Source of the DNA: Pseudoscleropodium purum
Taxonomy: Eukaryota > Streptophyta > Bryopsida > Hypnales > Brachytheciaceae
Reading direction: 5' to 3'
DNA length: 64,000 nt
Assembly (NCBI GenBank): GCA_963969395.1
Contig: OZ017805.1
Coordinates: 2,976,001-3,040,000, forward strand
Notes under the pieces: model-generated
The model's input: only the letters and a program-made list of their open reading frames with translations
Database searches by the model: none
What the model was told of the DNA's origin: nothing
Made by a program: the position numbers and the translations under genes
In this document: piece after piece, positions 51,801 to 61,727 of the stretch
How positions within the stretch are numbered: position 1 is the first letter of the stretch
Layout: each line of letters begins with the position of its first letter

Positions 51801-51890
51801 TTTTAGGATCATCTCAAAAATCAAAATGAAGTGCATGTGTGACCTCCTTCACTTTGCCCTTTTTTCTAGCTTCAACAGTTGAAGTCATTC
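48890..51890 (-). pseudogene. Unrecognised coiled-coil protein with RING-like cysteine cluster, decayed
   Basis: Read on minus, the gene starts near 51890 (MTSTVEARKKGKVKE). An N-terminal region follows with SGWEKEEVEYW, then MCRKYVKM and LCPRDAH. This part is homologous to the start of the gene at 55.7 kb. The rest of the 51795-51346 frame contains KGYINYSMAFMLYAKLILG and KVDWSIYP. A Glu/Lys/Gln-rich coiled-coil segment lies at 50587-50369. The 49797-49411 frame has C-S-L-C (residues 39-42), 14 residues, then CCYTFHITC (57-65). This resembles a RING/PHD core (Cx2C...CxHxFHx2C) with His changed to Tyr; the last Cys pair is unclear. Frames change at least twice and several stops occur. A RING would suggest ubiquitin ligase activity, but that is inference. 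A GC-rich 146-bp array lies just upstream. Confidence 0.5.
49603..49683 (-). other. RING/PHD-like cysteine cluster
   Basis: Cys39, Cys42, Cys57, Cys58, His62 and Cys65 of the 128-codon open frame. The family pattern C-G-H-x-F-H-x2-C would be restored by a single Tyr-to-His (TAC from CAC) reading at residue 59, consistent with the C-to-T decay seen throughout the window. Confidence 0.45.
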
Positions 51891-52136
51891 CATCAATACT
51901 TCAATCACCTTCACCACTTATGATTGTCAATTGGATTTAATAACCAATTGAAATGAAATGAATATTGCACGTGACAGTTGTAAAAAGTGCGCACATCAAT
52001 GAATTTATAATCGTGAACTAGTAACAAAAGATAGTAGACCCCAACTCTTCACCATATAGGAGCAACTAGCACTTAAAATAATAGAAGCACATTCAACTTG
52101 GCAGCGAAGGAGAATTGAAGTGAGAAAAAATGAAGA

Positions 52137-52162
52137 GTCACTCCCCCCTTATAGCCATCCGC
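52137..52162 (-). promoter_or_regulatory. TATA-like box between GC-rich array and RING-like gene
   Basis: The minus strand reads GCGGATGGCTATAAGGGGGG, with a TATAAG core directly downstream of the GC-rich array and about 250 bp upstream of the probable start near 51890. A TATA-like core occupies a comparable place before the kinase gene at 60.16 kb. Confidence 0.4.
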
Positions 52163-52720
52163 TGCCAAATCTAGACGGCATTTGCCTCCAAATGTACCCT
52201 AGACCATACATTCACTGCCCAAACCAATAGGGTCCACTTCAACAATGAACGTGAACCCCATCGTCCACCTTGTCCACAAACCCGTCCATGACCCCATTCG
52301 CCTTCAAGTGTCATCCGCCCTTGATTGCTAGGGCCATTTGCCTACCTTAGTCCCATTCAAAAGCATTGTTCGTCCGCATAGGTCGCCATCCACATCCATG
52401 TTGGCATTGTTCGCCATATTCGCGAATCTGTCGTCGACTCCATTCGCCTTCGAATGCCATGTGCCCTTGAACCCTATGGCCATTTGTCTAACTAGATCTC
52501 GTCCGTAAGTGTTGTGTATCTACTTAGGTCGCCGTCCACATCTGCCTGGCAACGGCCACCACCATGCAATAAACAATGTCCTTTGAGGCAGATGGCCGCA
52601 TGACCATCCGCCATGCCAACCGCCTTGATGCATGAGTGTTTGCCAAAGTCATTTGCCGCCTTGACAGCATCCACTCAATTGTCCACTACAGCATTCAATG
52701 GGCCTCCAATGCTTCAAAAT
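52150..52720. repeat. GC-rich tandem array, unit 146 bp, about four decayed copies
   Basis: Two adjacent copies are clear: each begins CATTCGCCTTC (52295 and 52441, spacing 146 bp), then GGCCATTTG-CTA, a GTTCGTCCGCA or CTCGTCCGTAA segment, and AGGTCGCC-TCCACATC. GTCCACC, CATCCGCC and CCGCC cores continue on both sides. Many CG dinucleotides have become TG or CA. The period matches the array at 60191-60700. Confidence 0.65.
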
Positions 52721-53580
52721 GGCGGTAACATTCAAAAATAAGGATCCAATGTATCCATGATAAATGAAGATTAATCACTAATGTATCTCTCATTTTTTAA
52801 GCATTTTCATCATAAAATTTGAATCCTAAACCCTAAACCCTAAATCCTAAGCCTTTTTTTTCTTATCCATATTTTCTTTGAAATGTGTAGAATATGTATA
52901 ATTTGAATATGTGTAGAATATGTTAACCCTCTAAATATTGAAGGCCTTTTAGAGGATGGTAGGAATTTTTTCGAAGTTCATCATCTAACAAACATAAATG
53001 AATGTTTCGTAAATACAATCATTTCCTTTCAAATATAGTCAACAAATGAAAGAGAAACAAAATATGCAAAAGTACATAACCAAAAAAACACTACAATGGA
53101 TTTAAATTTTATGATATTTAATTATGAGTGCATCACAATTCTAAAATGGATATGAAATCTTCGATATTTTAAATCCTATTTTCATTTTGTTCAAAAGTAG
53201 GCAAATGTTGGGTACCTGGGCAATACTTTACATACATGTGCTATATTCATTTATTGAGTAATTCCAATATTCTTATTTGAGAAGTACTTAAATATTAATT
53301 TAAAAAAAGATAGATTCAAAGATCCAAAAAATAAGCAAACATAATTTTTATTATAAAAAGGAATTAATGGAAATGAGTAAGATATCATTTCTAATTTTTA
53401 GATTGGATTGCTAATTCGATGTAAGACTTTTGAAGTTGTATTTATGACTTTTTGTTGTAGGTATATAGAATTCAGTTTGTTACAATAATAAATGAAAAAT
53501 CCTAAAATCATTCAAATGATTCTATCTTTTGCGTAGAGAATTTCAACAAATACTATAATAATCAAATGCATTGTTACATT
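52721..53580. other. No gene; CCCTAAA motif at 52824-52850
   Basis: TCCTAAACCCTAAACCCTAAATCCTAA contains two perfect plant-telomere-type CCCTAAA units flanked by imperfect ones. Such short interstitial motifs are common in plants. The rest is AT-rich with nothing recognised. Confidence 0.5.
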
Positions 53581-54828
53581 TCCTAAAGTATTCCATATAG
53601 AAAAATGTAGTAATTTTAGAAGTAGTAAACTATGTTTTTTTGTTGCATATATTTAATGTGTACAAGGTTTATAGAATCTTTGATTTATTTTTTTATCTTA
53701 AATCTGAGAATACTATATAGTCTATATTGGCCTCCCATTGAAACAGGGACTATTTTTGTGATTGTTTGGGTTCAAAAATCATTATTTATTATAAATTTAT
53801 ATATTGATGCACAAAAGGCATTTAATGCTTTGATATTTAAAAACACAAAGCTATAAATATGACACAAATTGCTCTTGTAAATTTGAATTATTGTATTGAA
53901 AATATAATTGAAAGAGCTTTCAATATTTAAATGTAACTTCTATAAATTTAACATGTATCAAGATAAAATAATTTCATTCCCCCAATTGTAGAACTTGAAG
54001 AAAACAAATGTAATTGAATAGTTCAATTTATTTCCCTCTATATGTAGTGTATTTGATATCTTTGTGCATATTCCAATTTTTGAGCAATCCACTATTTCTT
54101 GACATAGCATTTATAAATTTTATAGAGAAATGGCGCAAAAAAACAACCACATTCACTAAACTTTTTTTTGGTCGATAGAGACCAAACATATATAATACGT
54201 AAATTCATTGATTTCTCCATGTATTAGTAAATTTAAGGAAATATAGTTTCATTTAAAAGAAAGCAATAGAGAATTATTGAAGAGAAGATTATGTTGAAAT
54301 GTTTTTGATTTTGGTAATGATGACATACTATACCATTTACTTTAGTAGTTAATAGTCTTTTTTATAATATTCTTTCGCAGATCAAATAGAAAAACCATTG
54401 CATAAAAAATTAAAATACGCAACAAGCAAGCCTAATGGGCAATTGTTGAACAATGAAGAAAAACAAGTAGAATCCCCTCAAAGACAACTAATAATCTCAT
54501 GTTTGAATATATAATCTTGGTAAATTTAAAAATATAGGTGAAGTTTAGAATATGGAAAATTGCAATGGTGAATGATTCTTCTTTTTGTTTACAAATTAAA
54601 ATAATATATATTAAAAATTATTTTCAAATTTCAATGTGAATTTGACATAAGAAAAGAATGTGTCATTTCTCATTCTTCATTTAATGGTTCACCATTCACC
54701 AATGTTGAAATAGGGTGAGCTTCATAACCTCAAGTAACATTTTTTTTTCTTGGCTTCTTTTCACTTAAAGCTTGCTTGAAAAACTCAGGTAACATTTTCC
54801 AATTTTTTTACCTATCTGCCCCATCCAC

Positions 54829-55010
54829 CTCGCCCAACCATCCCAACTGCCCTATCCGCCTTGATTGACCGCCTTGTCTGACCGCCCTATCTACCTTTAT
54901 ACCCATCTGCCCCGTCAGCCTTGACTGCCTGCCTTGTCCAACTACCCTATCTACCCTTATACCCATCCGCCCTGTTTGCACCGACCTCTCCATCCGCTTG
55001 TTTGTCGAGC
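54829..55010. repeat. 60-bp GC-rich tandem repeat upstream of the 55.7-kb gene
   Basis: CTTGATTGACCGCC (54860) and CTTGACTGCCTGCC (54920) start two copies exactly 60 bp apart. Each continues with CCTATCTACC-TTATACCCATC-GCCC. Read on minus, the array gives a 20-residue repeating peptide, which reflects the period rather than a gene. Confidence 0.7.
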
Positions 55011-55048
55011 GAACATTTTGACCATGGTGGTCCGCAATGCTTTCTGCT

Positions 55049-55316
55049 CAGGGTTGACGAATCTCAACGTCTGCCCCAAAATAGCGTCCATTTTCCGGAC
55101 GCTAGCGGACGCAGCGTCCCGACCACTGTCGGAAAGCGGATGGGCGGGGCGGACGCCCAAATCGTGCGGACCAGATTAGTCCGCGCGTCGATCGAACGGC
55201 CGTAATCGGGCGGACGGGGCGGACGGGGGACATGCGTCCGTTGCGTCTGCCGGGACCGCGAATGTCAGCGGACGCTGCGGACACATTGTCCGCATCCGGA
55301 CGTCGTGTCAACCCTG
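55049..55316. mobile_element. 268-bp hAT-type MITE with perfect 8-bp target duplication
   Basis: Both ends read CAGGGTTGAC (55049-55058; inverted at 55307-55316). TTTCTGCT stands immediately outside on each side (55041-55048 and 55317-55324), a perfect 8-bp duplication as hAT elements make. The interior is very GC-rich (repeated GGACGC/GTCCGC). The left half resembles the terminus at 43925, the right half that at 57623, so this is an internal-deletion product joining both ends of a larger element. CG dinucleotides are plentiful, indicating a recent insertion. Confidence 0.93.
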
Positions 55317-55410
55317 TTTCTGCTAGGTTTGTCCGCTTGTCGTTCTTATCCGTGAGATCGATCCATAGACTAACGTAGTCCGCAGAATCTAGCTGTCTAT
55401 TGTTGAAAGG

Positions 55411-55417
55411 TATAAAT
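55411..55417 (+). promoter_or_regulatory. TATA-like box of the 55.7-kb gene
   Basis: TATAAAT lies 284 bp before the ATG at 55695, just downstream of GC-rich DNA with GTCCGC and CGGACG motifs. Confidence 0.4.
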
Positions 55418-55694
55418 GGCACAACGGACGACTCATTCTTTACAATCGTTCTAGAGTGGGTGAACCAATGCCTTCGGGAGTCTACGCACTCCTTCCAATT
55501 TTGTGTGGATGGTTGTGCTTGTGTTTAAATATTGCAATGTTATAATTCATTACATGATTGGGGTTTTTTGAAGAGCTTTAATGAATTAAAGTGCTTGAAT
55601 TTATTTCATTTTAAATACAAAGCATTTTCTTCGTAAGTTGTAAAAGTTTACTACAATTTTGTAATCTTTTCATTGTATTCTCTTCGATTTCATC

Positions 55695-56974
55695 ATGCCA
55701 AAAGATACACCACCTAAAAAAAGAAGTCAAAAGGGAAAAGTAGAAACCTCCAAGACTTTGATTGGAAAGCTTGAAAAGACCCATTGTATGTAGGTGAATC
55801 AGGATGGGAAGATGAACCTATGAAAATGTGGGATTGTACGATGTGCAAAAAGTACATGAAAATGACACATCTCTCCAAACTTTGGTCACGTGACCGTGTA
55901 GAGATGCAAGCCTACCGTTGGGAAGGACAAGTGTCCATGTGCCAAAGTGAACACTTCAAACAAAGATACAGACAAATGCACCAAGTTCTAAGAATTGAAA
56001 GCATGAAATGGAATATAATGAATTATAACATCATAGATGTGGTTTAGACAGAGATCGTACTGTATAAAGACATGGACTAGTGCACAACTTCAAGTCGCAA
56101 TGTGGATAAGTACTTTCACATGGATGCTGTAAACTCAACTGATTGCATACTAGAGTGGTCCAACCGAGGTTATCTACAACAACCTTTGGTTGTGATGCGA
56201 GATGCATATGATGAATGGACGAATGACGATGATGATGGCAATGTTCTTCCACTTGTCACATTTGGAGAGAAGCACAAATACACAGAAGAACGAGAACGTA
56301 TTGAATTTGAACAACAATTGCAAGAGGCAATACGTAGAAGCCTACAAGATTGTGGGCGGCAAAATAGGCATAGTGGATCATACCAACGTGAACATGGAGT
56401 GGGAGGATTAGAACAAGGAAGACGTGGTTCATACTACGGTTACAATCCACAAGTTGGCTCTTAAGGTGGAGGAGGAAGCTATAGAACGATGCACTATGGT
56501 GGATTTAATGGATTTGATTCATATTATGGTACACCCCACTCCACCCCAAATTGGCTCTCAAGGTGGAGGAGGAAGCTATGGAACCACGCACTATGGTGGG
56601 GCCAATAGAATTGGTTCATACTATGGCAACCCCCCCAAATTGGCTCTGAAGGTGATAGAAGAAGCCATGGAACCACACACTATGGTGGTTCCCCTTATGG
56701 AAGCGCCCAATACTATTCGGAATCCATTTGAAGTGATTTACATAGGCATCACGAAGGCTCTTATTACAGTGGTTCAAGTGAAAGAGGATCGCAACATAAT
56801 GCTCCAGTTCTTCGTCCAACTTTTAGAGGTCCTAACTATGGGAATTATGGACAAAGAGGTGGACAGGGAGGTGGACAAAGCAGATATCAAGAATACTATA
56901 GAGGTGGTCCCTACATTGAAATACAAGCAAGAGGCCCAAGTCAAAGAGATGAGTTTGATTCAAATTCTGAGTGA
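55695..56974 (+). pseudogene. Transposon-borne protein with ubiquitin-interacting-like motif and Gly/Ser/Tyr-rich tail, copy 1 (decayed)
   Basis: The chosen ATG (55695) opens a basic start (MPKDTPPKKRSQKGK). After a frame change comes ESGWEDEPMKMW, then TMCKKYMKM and LWSRD, homologous to the N-terminus of the 51.8-kb gene. Next are RNVDKYF and LEWSNRGYLQQP, an acidic patch DEWTNDDDDG, and IEFEQQLQEAIRRSLQD (56300-56350), which fits the ubiquitin-interacting motif (acidic run, Leu, x2, Ala, x3, Ser, x2, Asp). The tail is rich in Gly, Ser and Tyr with repeated GSYYGT-P and G-THYGG units, ending at TGA 56974. At least one stop (TAA in GS-x-GGGG) replaces a CAA seen in the sister repeat, and frames change at several points. 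The role is unknown; such tails often drive RNA binding or condensation, an inference here. It lies downstream of a GC-rich array and a TATA-like box. Confidence 0.65.
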
Positions 56975-57614
56975 AATAAAATGCATCTTTGTAGTATTTG
57001 TCACATAGCTCGGTTTTCTAACTCTACTCTCCACAGCAAGTATAGAGTGATAGAAATAGTTCAAAGTTTTGGATGAATAGTAGTGTAGTGTTTTGAAATT
57101 TTGATGAAAGTATTGTGTATGCCAAGTATGTAGGTAGATTGCTAGATATGTCATTGTATTATTTTTTAATACTGTTAATGTATAAGTGACAATGATAATT
57201 AATATAAATATTATAAGAAAGTGTAGAAGCCCTTTTACTCAATTTGCCATTTGAATTTCAATTTATGATAGCATTTAAAAATTTATGAAATGATTCCTAC
57301 GCATACATTACATTTCAAAACTCGTAAATGGTCAAAATGCATTTATAATTAAATTCTTAACAATTGAACGTTTTAAAACAAGATGCTTGAATAGCCATAA
57401 CAAAAATATTGTACACATATTTCTAATTTGTACTTCAAATAGGATGAATAAAAGAGCATATTTGGCACTTGAAAATCATTATGATGATATGAATGATGGA
57501 AATTTTTGGATGTCTGAACAATCTTTGAGTCATCCTTAAGAACTCTTTAAGGACTTGATCCATTGCGAAATGATCAAACTTCTTATATGAGCTAATTTTA
57601 GCCTTCTCAATAGT
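56975..57614. other. 3' region of copy 1 and AT-rich spacer
   Basis: Bases 56975-57380 match the corresponding 3' flank of copy 2 (61727-61270, minus), including CCAAGTATGTA and CTCGTAAATGGT. No further gene is visible up to the hAT-type end at 57623. Confidence 0.5.
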
Positions 57615-57622
57615 ATTCAAAC

Positions 57623-57820
57623 TAGGGTTGACACGACGTCCGGACGTCCAAAACGTTCGAATGTGGACGTTGTGTCCGCAGCGTCCGCTAACATTCGCGG
57701 TCCCGGTGGACGCAGCGTCCGCCGGGACCGCCCCGTCCGCCCCACCCATCCACCCTGTCCGCCTCGTCCGCTTTGATGGCCCTGTTTCCCCCGACCGCCC
57801 TACCCAAACTACCCCGCGGT
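57623..57820. mobile_element. hAT-type terminus (right-type end), GC-rich
   Basis: TAGGGTTGACACGACGTCCG matches the right end of the 55049 MITE read inverted (CAGGGTTGACACGACGTCCG) with one change. Homology continues through TGTGTCCGCAGCGTCCGC and CATTCGCGGTCCCGG. The element body should extend to the right, over the kinase-like gene. The preceding 8 bases are ATTCAAAC; no partner end with the same 8 bases is visible. Confidence 0.7.
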
Positions 57821-58181
57821 CACTCCCTTAATTCTTAAACAATTAAATATTAAATGAAGTGCAATGGTTCGCAATTTGACTCATATTTTCAAATGTCATG
57901 AAATTTGTGCATATGGAAGATATTCCTCATCCCCACATTCTATTAAAAAATTTCAGCCCAAAATATGCAAATCTACAGTCACACGTATGCCCAAAAATTA
58001 TATATTGCCCAAAAATACATGTTGGTCTTCTAGGGATTCAACCACATAGGAAAAAAAATTAAAACAATGTCTCTTATAAGTTGAAAGATTATAAAGTTTG
58101 ACCATAAGTCCATGATAGTCTTGAAACTATGAAAAAATTCTAATTCATTTTCAGAAGGCAAACTAAAAAAGTTTGTGACTT

Positions 58182-58184
<3 letters not shown>

Positions 58185-58219
<35 letters not shown>
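58185..58219. repeat. (AT)n microsatellite
   Basis: An uninterrupted AT run of 35 bases. Confidence 0.95.
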
Positions 58220-58220
<1 letters not shown>

Positions 58221-58448
58221 TATTTAAAAAATTGAGATCAACACAAATACAAACATAATCAATATGGGCAAAATGTATTGAATTTAATACAGAATACCAT
58301 ACATTGTGGACTCAAAAATTTACATATACCATATAGTGTGCACATTTGGCTAATTGCACATATAATTTTTTACATTCCACTTCTATATTTCTAAACTAAT
58401 TTTTAATGCCTATATAACCTATTCAACTACTACTTCTGCACTACCAAT

Positions 58449-59942
58449 CTAATATAAATGGCGGAAATGTTCATCTGACATCGGCCAACGATATGTATTA
58501 GAAAATCGCGTAATCACATGGGTCAAACTAGTATTTTCATTGTCACTCTTCGAAGAAATGCGCTTCAAGTAAGCATAAAACACTTTTGCAAAGTCATGAA
58601 AGGCAAATTGTGTCACACTAGGTGTTTTAAGTAGCAAGTTGAAATACGCCTCTAACATGTTGTTTCCATTCATCTGCCGAGCAATTTTTCGAATGGCATA
58701 CTCTTCCGACTTACGTGAATACATCGAAATGACTTCTACATCTGCACCTGCTTTATGCAAATATGCAATACATGGATCCACCCACCATCTCCTCTGCAAA
58801 GTCTGTTTCATCTCATCTGCTGATGTGAATGTGTACAAAGACTTCATTGGCTGAGAAGCTAAGGTGGTCATGCTCCAATCGCAAACTGCAATGTACACAC
58901 GTGACTCATCCTTTGGAAAATGCAACAAGATGTTGTCTGGAGAAAGATCATTGTGCAAATGTCCAGCAACATGCACTGCATACATTATATGCATAAACGC
59001 CCATGTCAACTCCTTGCGCTTCTTTCGATATCGCCTTAAACGGTGAGCTTTTACAACCTCCTCTTCGGTTGGATTCGTATACATCAAACGGATTTGAATG
59101 TTGTCTGCATAGTCCTTATCCATATTCAACATTTGTCGAAGACTTCCACCATTCCATCAATACGCATAACCTTCACACGTCGTTCCGTGCACCGCAGCAA
59201 ACCGTATCACACCCGCGTGTGGAATTCAAACAGCCATTGATTCATTTTGATGTTCTAACTTTGCAAGATCGGGTCGAGTTTGGTGGTGAATGAATTTTTT
59301 TGCCGCAAACTCCCCATGAGGAAGTATTCCTGGACATCCTTCAGTACGGACCTTTCGAATCGTTGCATATCCACCTCTCATCGTTCTATCATCAACAGCA
59401 ATCACGCATGCTGTATCTAGAAGTGCTATGAGGTGCCATTTGGTCCTTTCCGCTTCAGCAACTCCATCATTGCTTTTTCACCAAGCAATCGAACCAACTC
59501 GATTGTGCCTTTTGGCGAATGGAGCACATCACCCCCTAAATAAGTCCGCTTTCAGAATCACTTCTTCAAAAAAGGCGTCATTGGGTCGATATTCCTTGCC
59601 ATATTTAACCAAAATGACTTTGGAATTCCACAAAGCGTCATGAACCTTGTTCTCCAAACATTTGGTGAAGTATGCTTTATCCATTTTGTCATGCCACTTC
59701 GCCACATTCAATGCATCCAACAACATCTGTGTCATGTCTACCTTGATTTTAGACACGCACTCCTCTTGATATTTGATGTACTTATTGTCTGAAGACAATG
59801 TTGTTTCCGATTCATAAAATTGAACGATGCGCTCGATCATGAATTTCTCGCATTCTTCCGAAGGACTTTGGCGAGCTAACTCCAAGTTTGATGGTCCCTC
59901 TCTATGTTTTAGCTTCGCAACCTTCTTCTTCCCGTTCGGCAT
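58449..59942 (-). pseudogene. Atypical protein-kinase-like gene, nearly intact
   Basis: From ATG at 59942 the frame runs about 497 codons to a stop at 58449. Residues 1-138 are an unrecognised helical, Lys/Glu-rich domain. The kinase-like part has a glycine-loop-like RGGYATIRKV, FAAKKF (ATP-binding Lys), a hinge-like YWWNGGSLRQML, HLHNDLSPDNILLHF (catalytic loop HND in place of HRD, near codon 330) and VCDWS (DWS in place of DFG, near codon 355), then RRWWVDPCIAYL. The catalytic Lys, Asp, Asn and metal-binding Asp are all kept. Damage is light: one stop (TGA for Arg before IPHAG) and a compensating frameshift pair between about 59525 and 59435. HND-LSP-N-LLHFP/CDWG kinases recur in uncharacterised proteins of early land plants. 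Substrate unknown. It lies between a hAT-type end (57623) and a GC-rich array with a TATA-like box upstream. Confidence 0.7.
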
Positions 59943-60147
59943 CGTGACAAATGAAACTGATATAAATCAAACTTTTTAATTTAAAATTGAATTCACGCGC
60001 AAGTGTCCAAAAAATTGGCAACAAGGGGGCCCCAATAAACTACTCTTGCCTAGCCTAGGAAAGGAGCCAATGGAGGATGGACCACCAAGCTCTCCGCTCC
60101 ACCTTGCATTTACAAGGGGCAAAGCAAAAGTGACAATGCGGATGGCT

Positions 60148-60170
60148 CATCCGCCCCTCTTATAAGGCGC
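60148..60170 (-). promoter_or_regulatory. TATA-like box upstream of the kinase-like gene
   Basis: On the minus strand CGCGCCTTATAAGAGGGGCG places a TTATAAG core about 220 bp before the ATG at 59942, at the edge of the GC-rich array. Confidence 0.4.
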
Positions 60171-60190
60171 GAACGACCCGTCCGCCCAAT

Positions 60191-60700
60191 CGGACGGGCC
60201 AAGGGTGGTGGACGCATCGGCTGTTCGCCTCTCCGAAACCCTTGAGCCTCGTCCGCCCGATTGAATGGCCACGGGCGGACAAATCTAGCGTCCATCCAAT
60301 CCGACGGGCAGAGGCAGACGGCCTGTCTACTCTATCGGACGGCCCCAAACCATTCGCCCGATCGGACGGGCCACGGTTGGAGGACGCATCGGCCGTCCGC
60401 CTCCCTGAAACCCTATAGCCGTGTCCGCCCGATCAGACGGCCACGAGCGGACAAATATGGTGTCCGCTCGATCCGACAGGCAGCGGCGGACGGCCCGTCC
60501 ACCCCATCGGACGGGCCGCGGGTGGCGGACGCATCGGTCGTCCGCCTCCCCGAAACTCTAGAGCCCCATTCACCCGATCGGATGGCCACGGGCGGACAAA
60601 TCTGGCGTCCGCTCGATTCGACGGGCAGGGGCGGACGGATTAGGTGTCCGCCCGATCCAACGGCCATGGGCAGACAAATCTGGTGTAAACCGATCAGACG
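60191..60700. repeat. GC-rich tandem array, unit about 145-172 bp, three copies
   Basis: CGGACGGGCC starts copies at 60191, 60363 and 60508. Each continues GTGG-GGACGCATCGG, CCGTCCGCCTC-CCGAAAC, GAGC, CCGTCCGCCCGAT, GGCCACGGGCGGACAAAT and CGTCCGCTCGAT-CGACGGGCA. The first copy is longer by about 27 bp. CG dinucleotides are well preserved, unlike the related array at 52 kb. It sits directly upstream of the kinase-like gene. Confidence 0.85.
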
Positions 60701-61240
60701 GCAAAGAACGGATTGCTCTAATATCCCGACTTTTTATATGAGTTTTGAATTTGATTTTGTTTTCAAGTCTTAAGGCAGGCTGGGAGTCTCAAAAATGGTG
60801 CATCTGAGAGCTGATCCACTTTTTTCATCTATTTCTTTGGATGGAAATATTTTTTTCTCATTTTTCAGACAAAGAGAAATTGATGAGGATTTAAAATGAA
60901 GTGGTTTTGTATTTTTTCAAAGATTTGTAATTTATTTATAAATTTTCAAATGACTTGCATCATAGGTCTCTATTGTGACCCTAGGTCTTTCATAAATGGT
61001 GCACTTGCAGTTTTAAATAAAAATGGAAAAGATAAAGAGAAGGATTAACTCTTGTATTTAATAATATTTTATTTTTCGATGCATTCCATCTATGTACTTG
61101 TCAATTAAAGGACCATGAATAAACCATTTCAGTGAACTTCCATATTTGAAAATAGAATCTAAAGAAGAACTTCTAATTGTCTAATTTGGGCATTTATTCA
61201 TACCAATAAGAAATTATTTTAGTTTTTAGTAATCGTTGAA
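60701..61240. other. No gene; AT-rich spacer
   Basis: Between the GC-rich array and the right arm of the inverted duplication. No open frame or repeat stands out. Confidence 0.4.
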
Positions 61241-61727
61241 TGAAAAATAAAAAAATTTCAAATATTCAAATAATTCAATCTTTCATAAATTAATTAGAAA
61301 TACATTTATACCATTTACGAGTTTCTAAATGTAATAAACACACAACAATAATATCAAAATATACACCATGCTAGTATATATTTATCCTCGAATGCTGAAT
61401 TCAAATATAGACATAATATGGCTCTTATAAAGTTACATTTGTTCTTCATATTTTTATTATTTATCAAAGTCGCTTATAGCCTTATACATCAACGCTATTA
61501 TAAAATAATACAATGATGTCTTCAACAATATGCTTGCCTACATACATACTTGGTGTACACTATTATACAACACTTTTTGAAAAAGTGAACAAAATTGTTG
61601 TTCAAAATTGTTCTATTCATTTAAAATTTTGTACTACTTCTACTAATCTAGTGCTCTATACTTGTCGTGAGAGTAAAAATGAGAAAATGGAGCAAATACA
61701 TGCTCACTATATACTTGCATGTTTTTT

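Larger units (their letters stand above)
53580..57400 (+). repeat. Left arm of a diverged inverted duplication
   Basis: Read forwards, this stretch matches 64000-61240 read on the minus strand in several blocks. 53585-53690 and 53733-53790 pair with the last 200 bases of the window. 53790-53950 (TATATTGATG-AC, then AAATTTGAAT-ATTG and AGAGCTTTCAAT) pairs with 63600-63440. The gene at 56.05-56.97 pairs with 62.65-61.73 kb. The 3' region (CAAGTATAGAG; CCAAGTATGTA; CTCGTAAATGGT) pairs with 61.7-61.27 kb. The arms differ clearly, so the copies are old or are two members of one family. GC-rich DNA, a MITE and N-terminal coding sequence at 54.8-56.0 are specific to this arm. Confidence 0.7.

Noticed and set aside
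52824..52850. CCCTAAA repeats as a telomere
   Set aside because: Only two perfect units; short interstitial motifs are common in plant DNA and do not indicate a chromosome end.
54808..54993. Minus-strand frame with a 20-residue repeat as a protein
   Set aside because: The peptide repeat is explained by the 60-bp GC-rich tandem repeat; no start context or neighbouring exon supports coding.
60261..60773. 170-codon plus-strand frame in the GC-rich array
   Set aside because: Open frames on both strands here arise from the GC-rich repeat, which contains few stop codons; the peptide just follows the repeat unit.
57615..61270. ATTCAAAC and ATTCAAAT as target duplications bounding a kinase element
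   Set aside because: The right-hand ATTCAAAT is not preceded by a hAT-type end, so the boundary cannot be supported.
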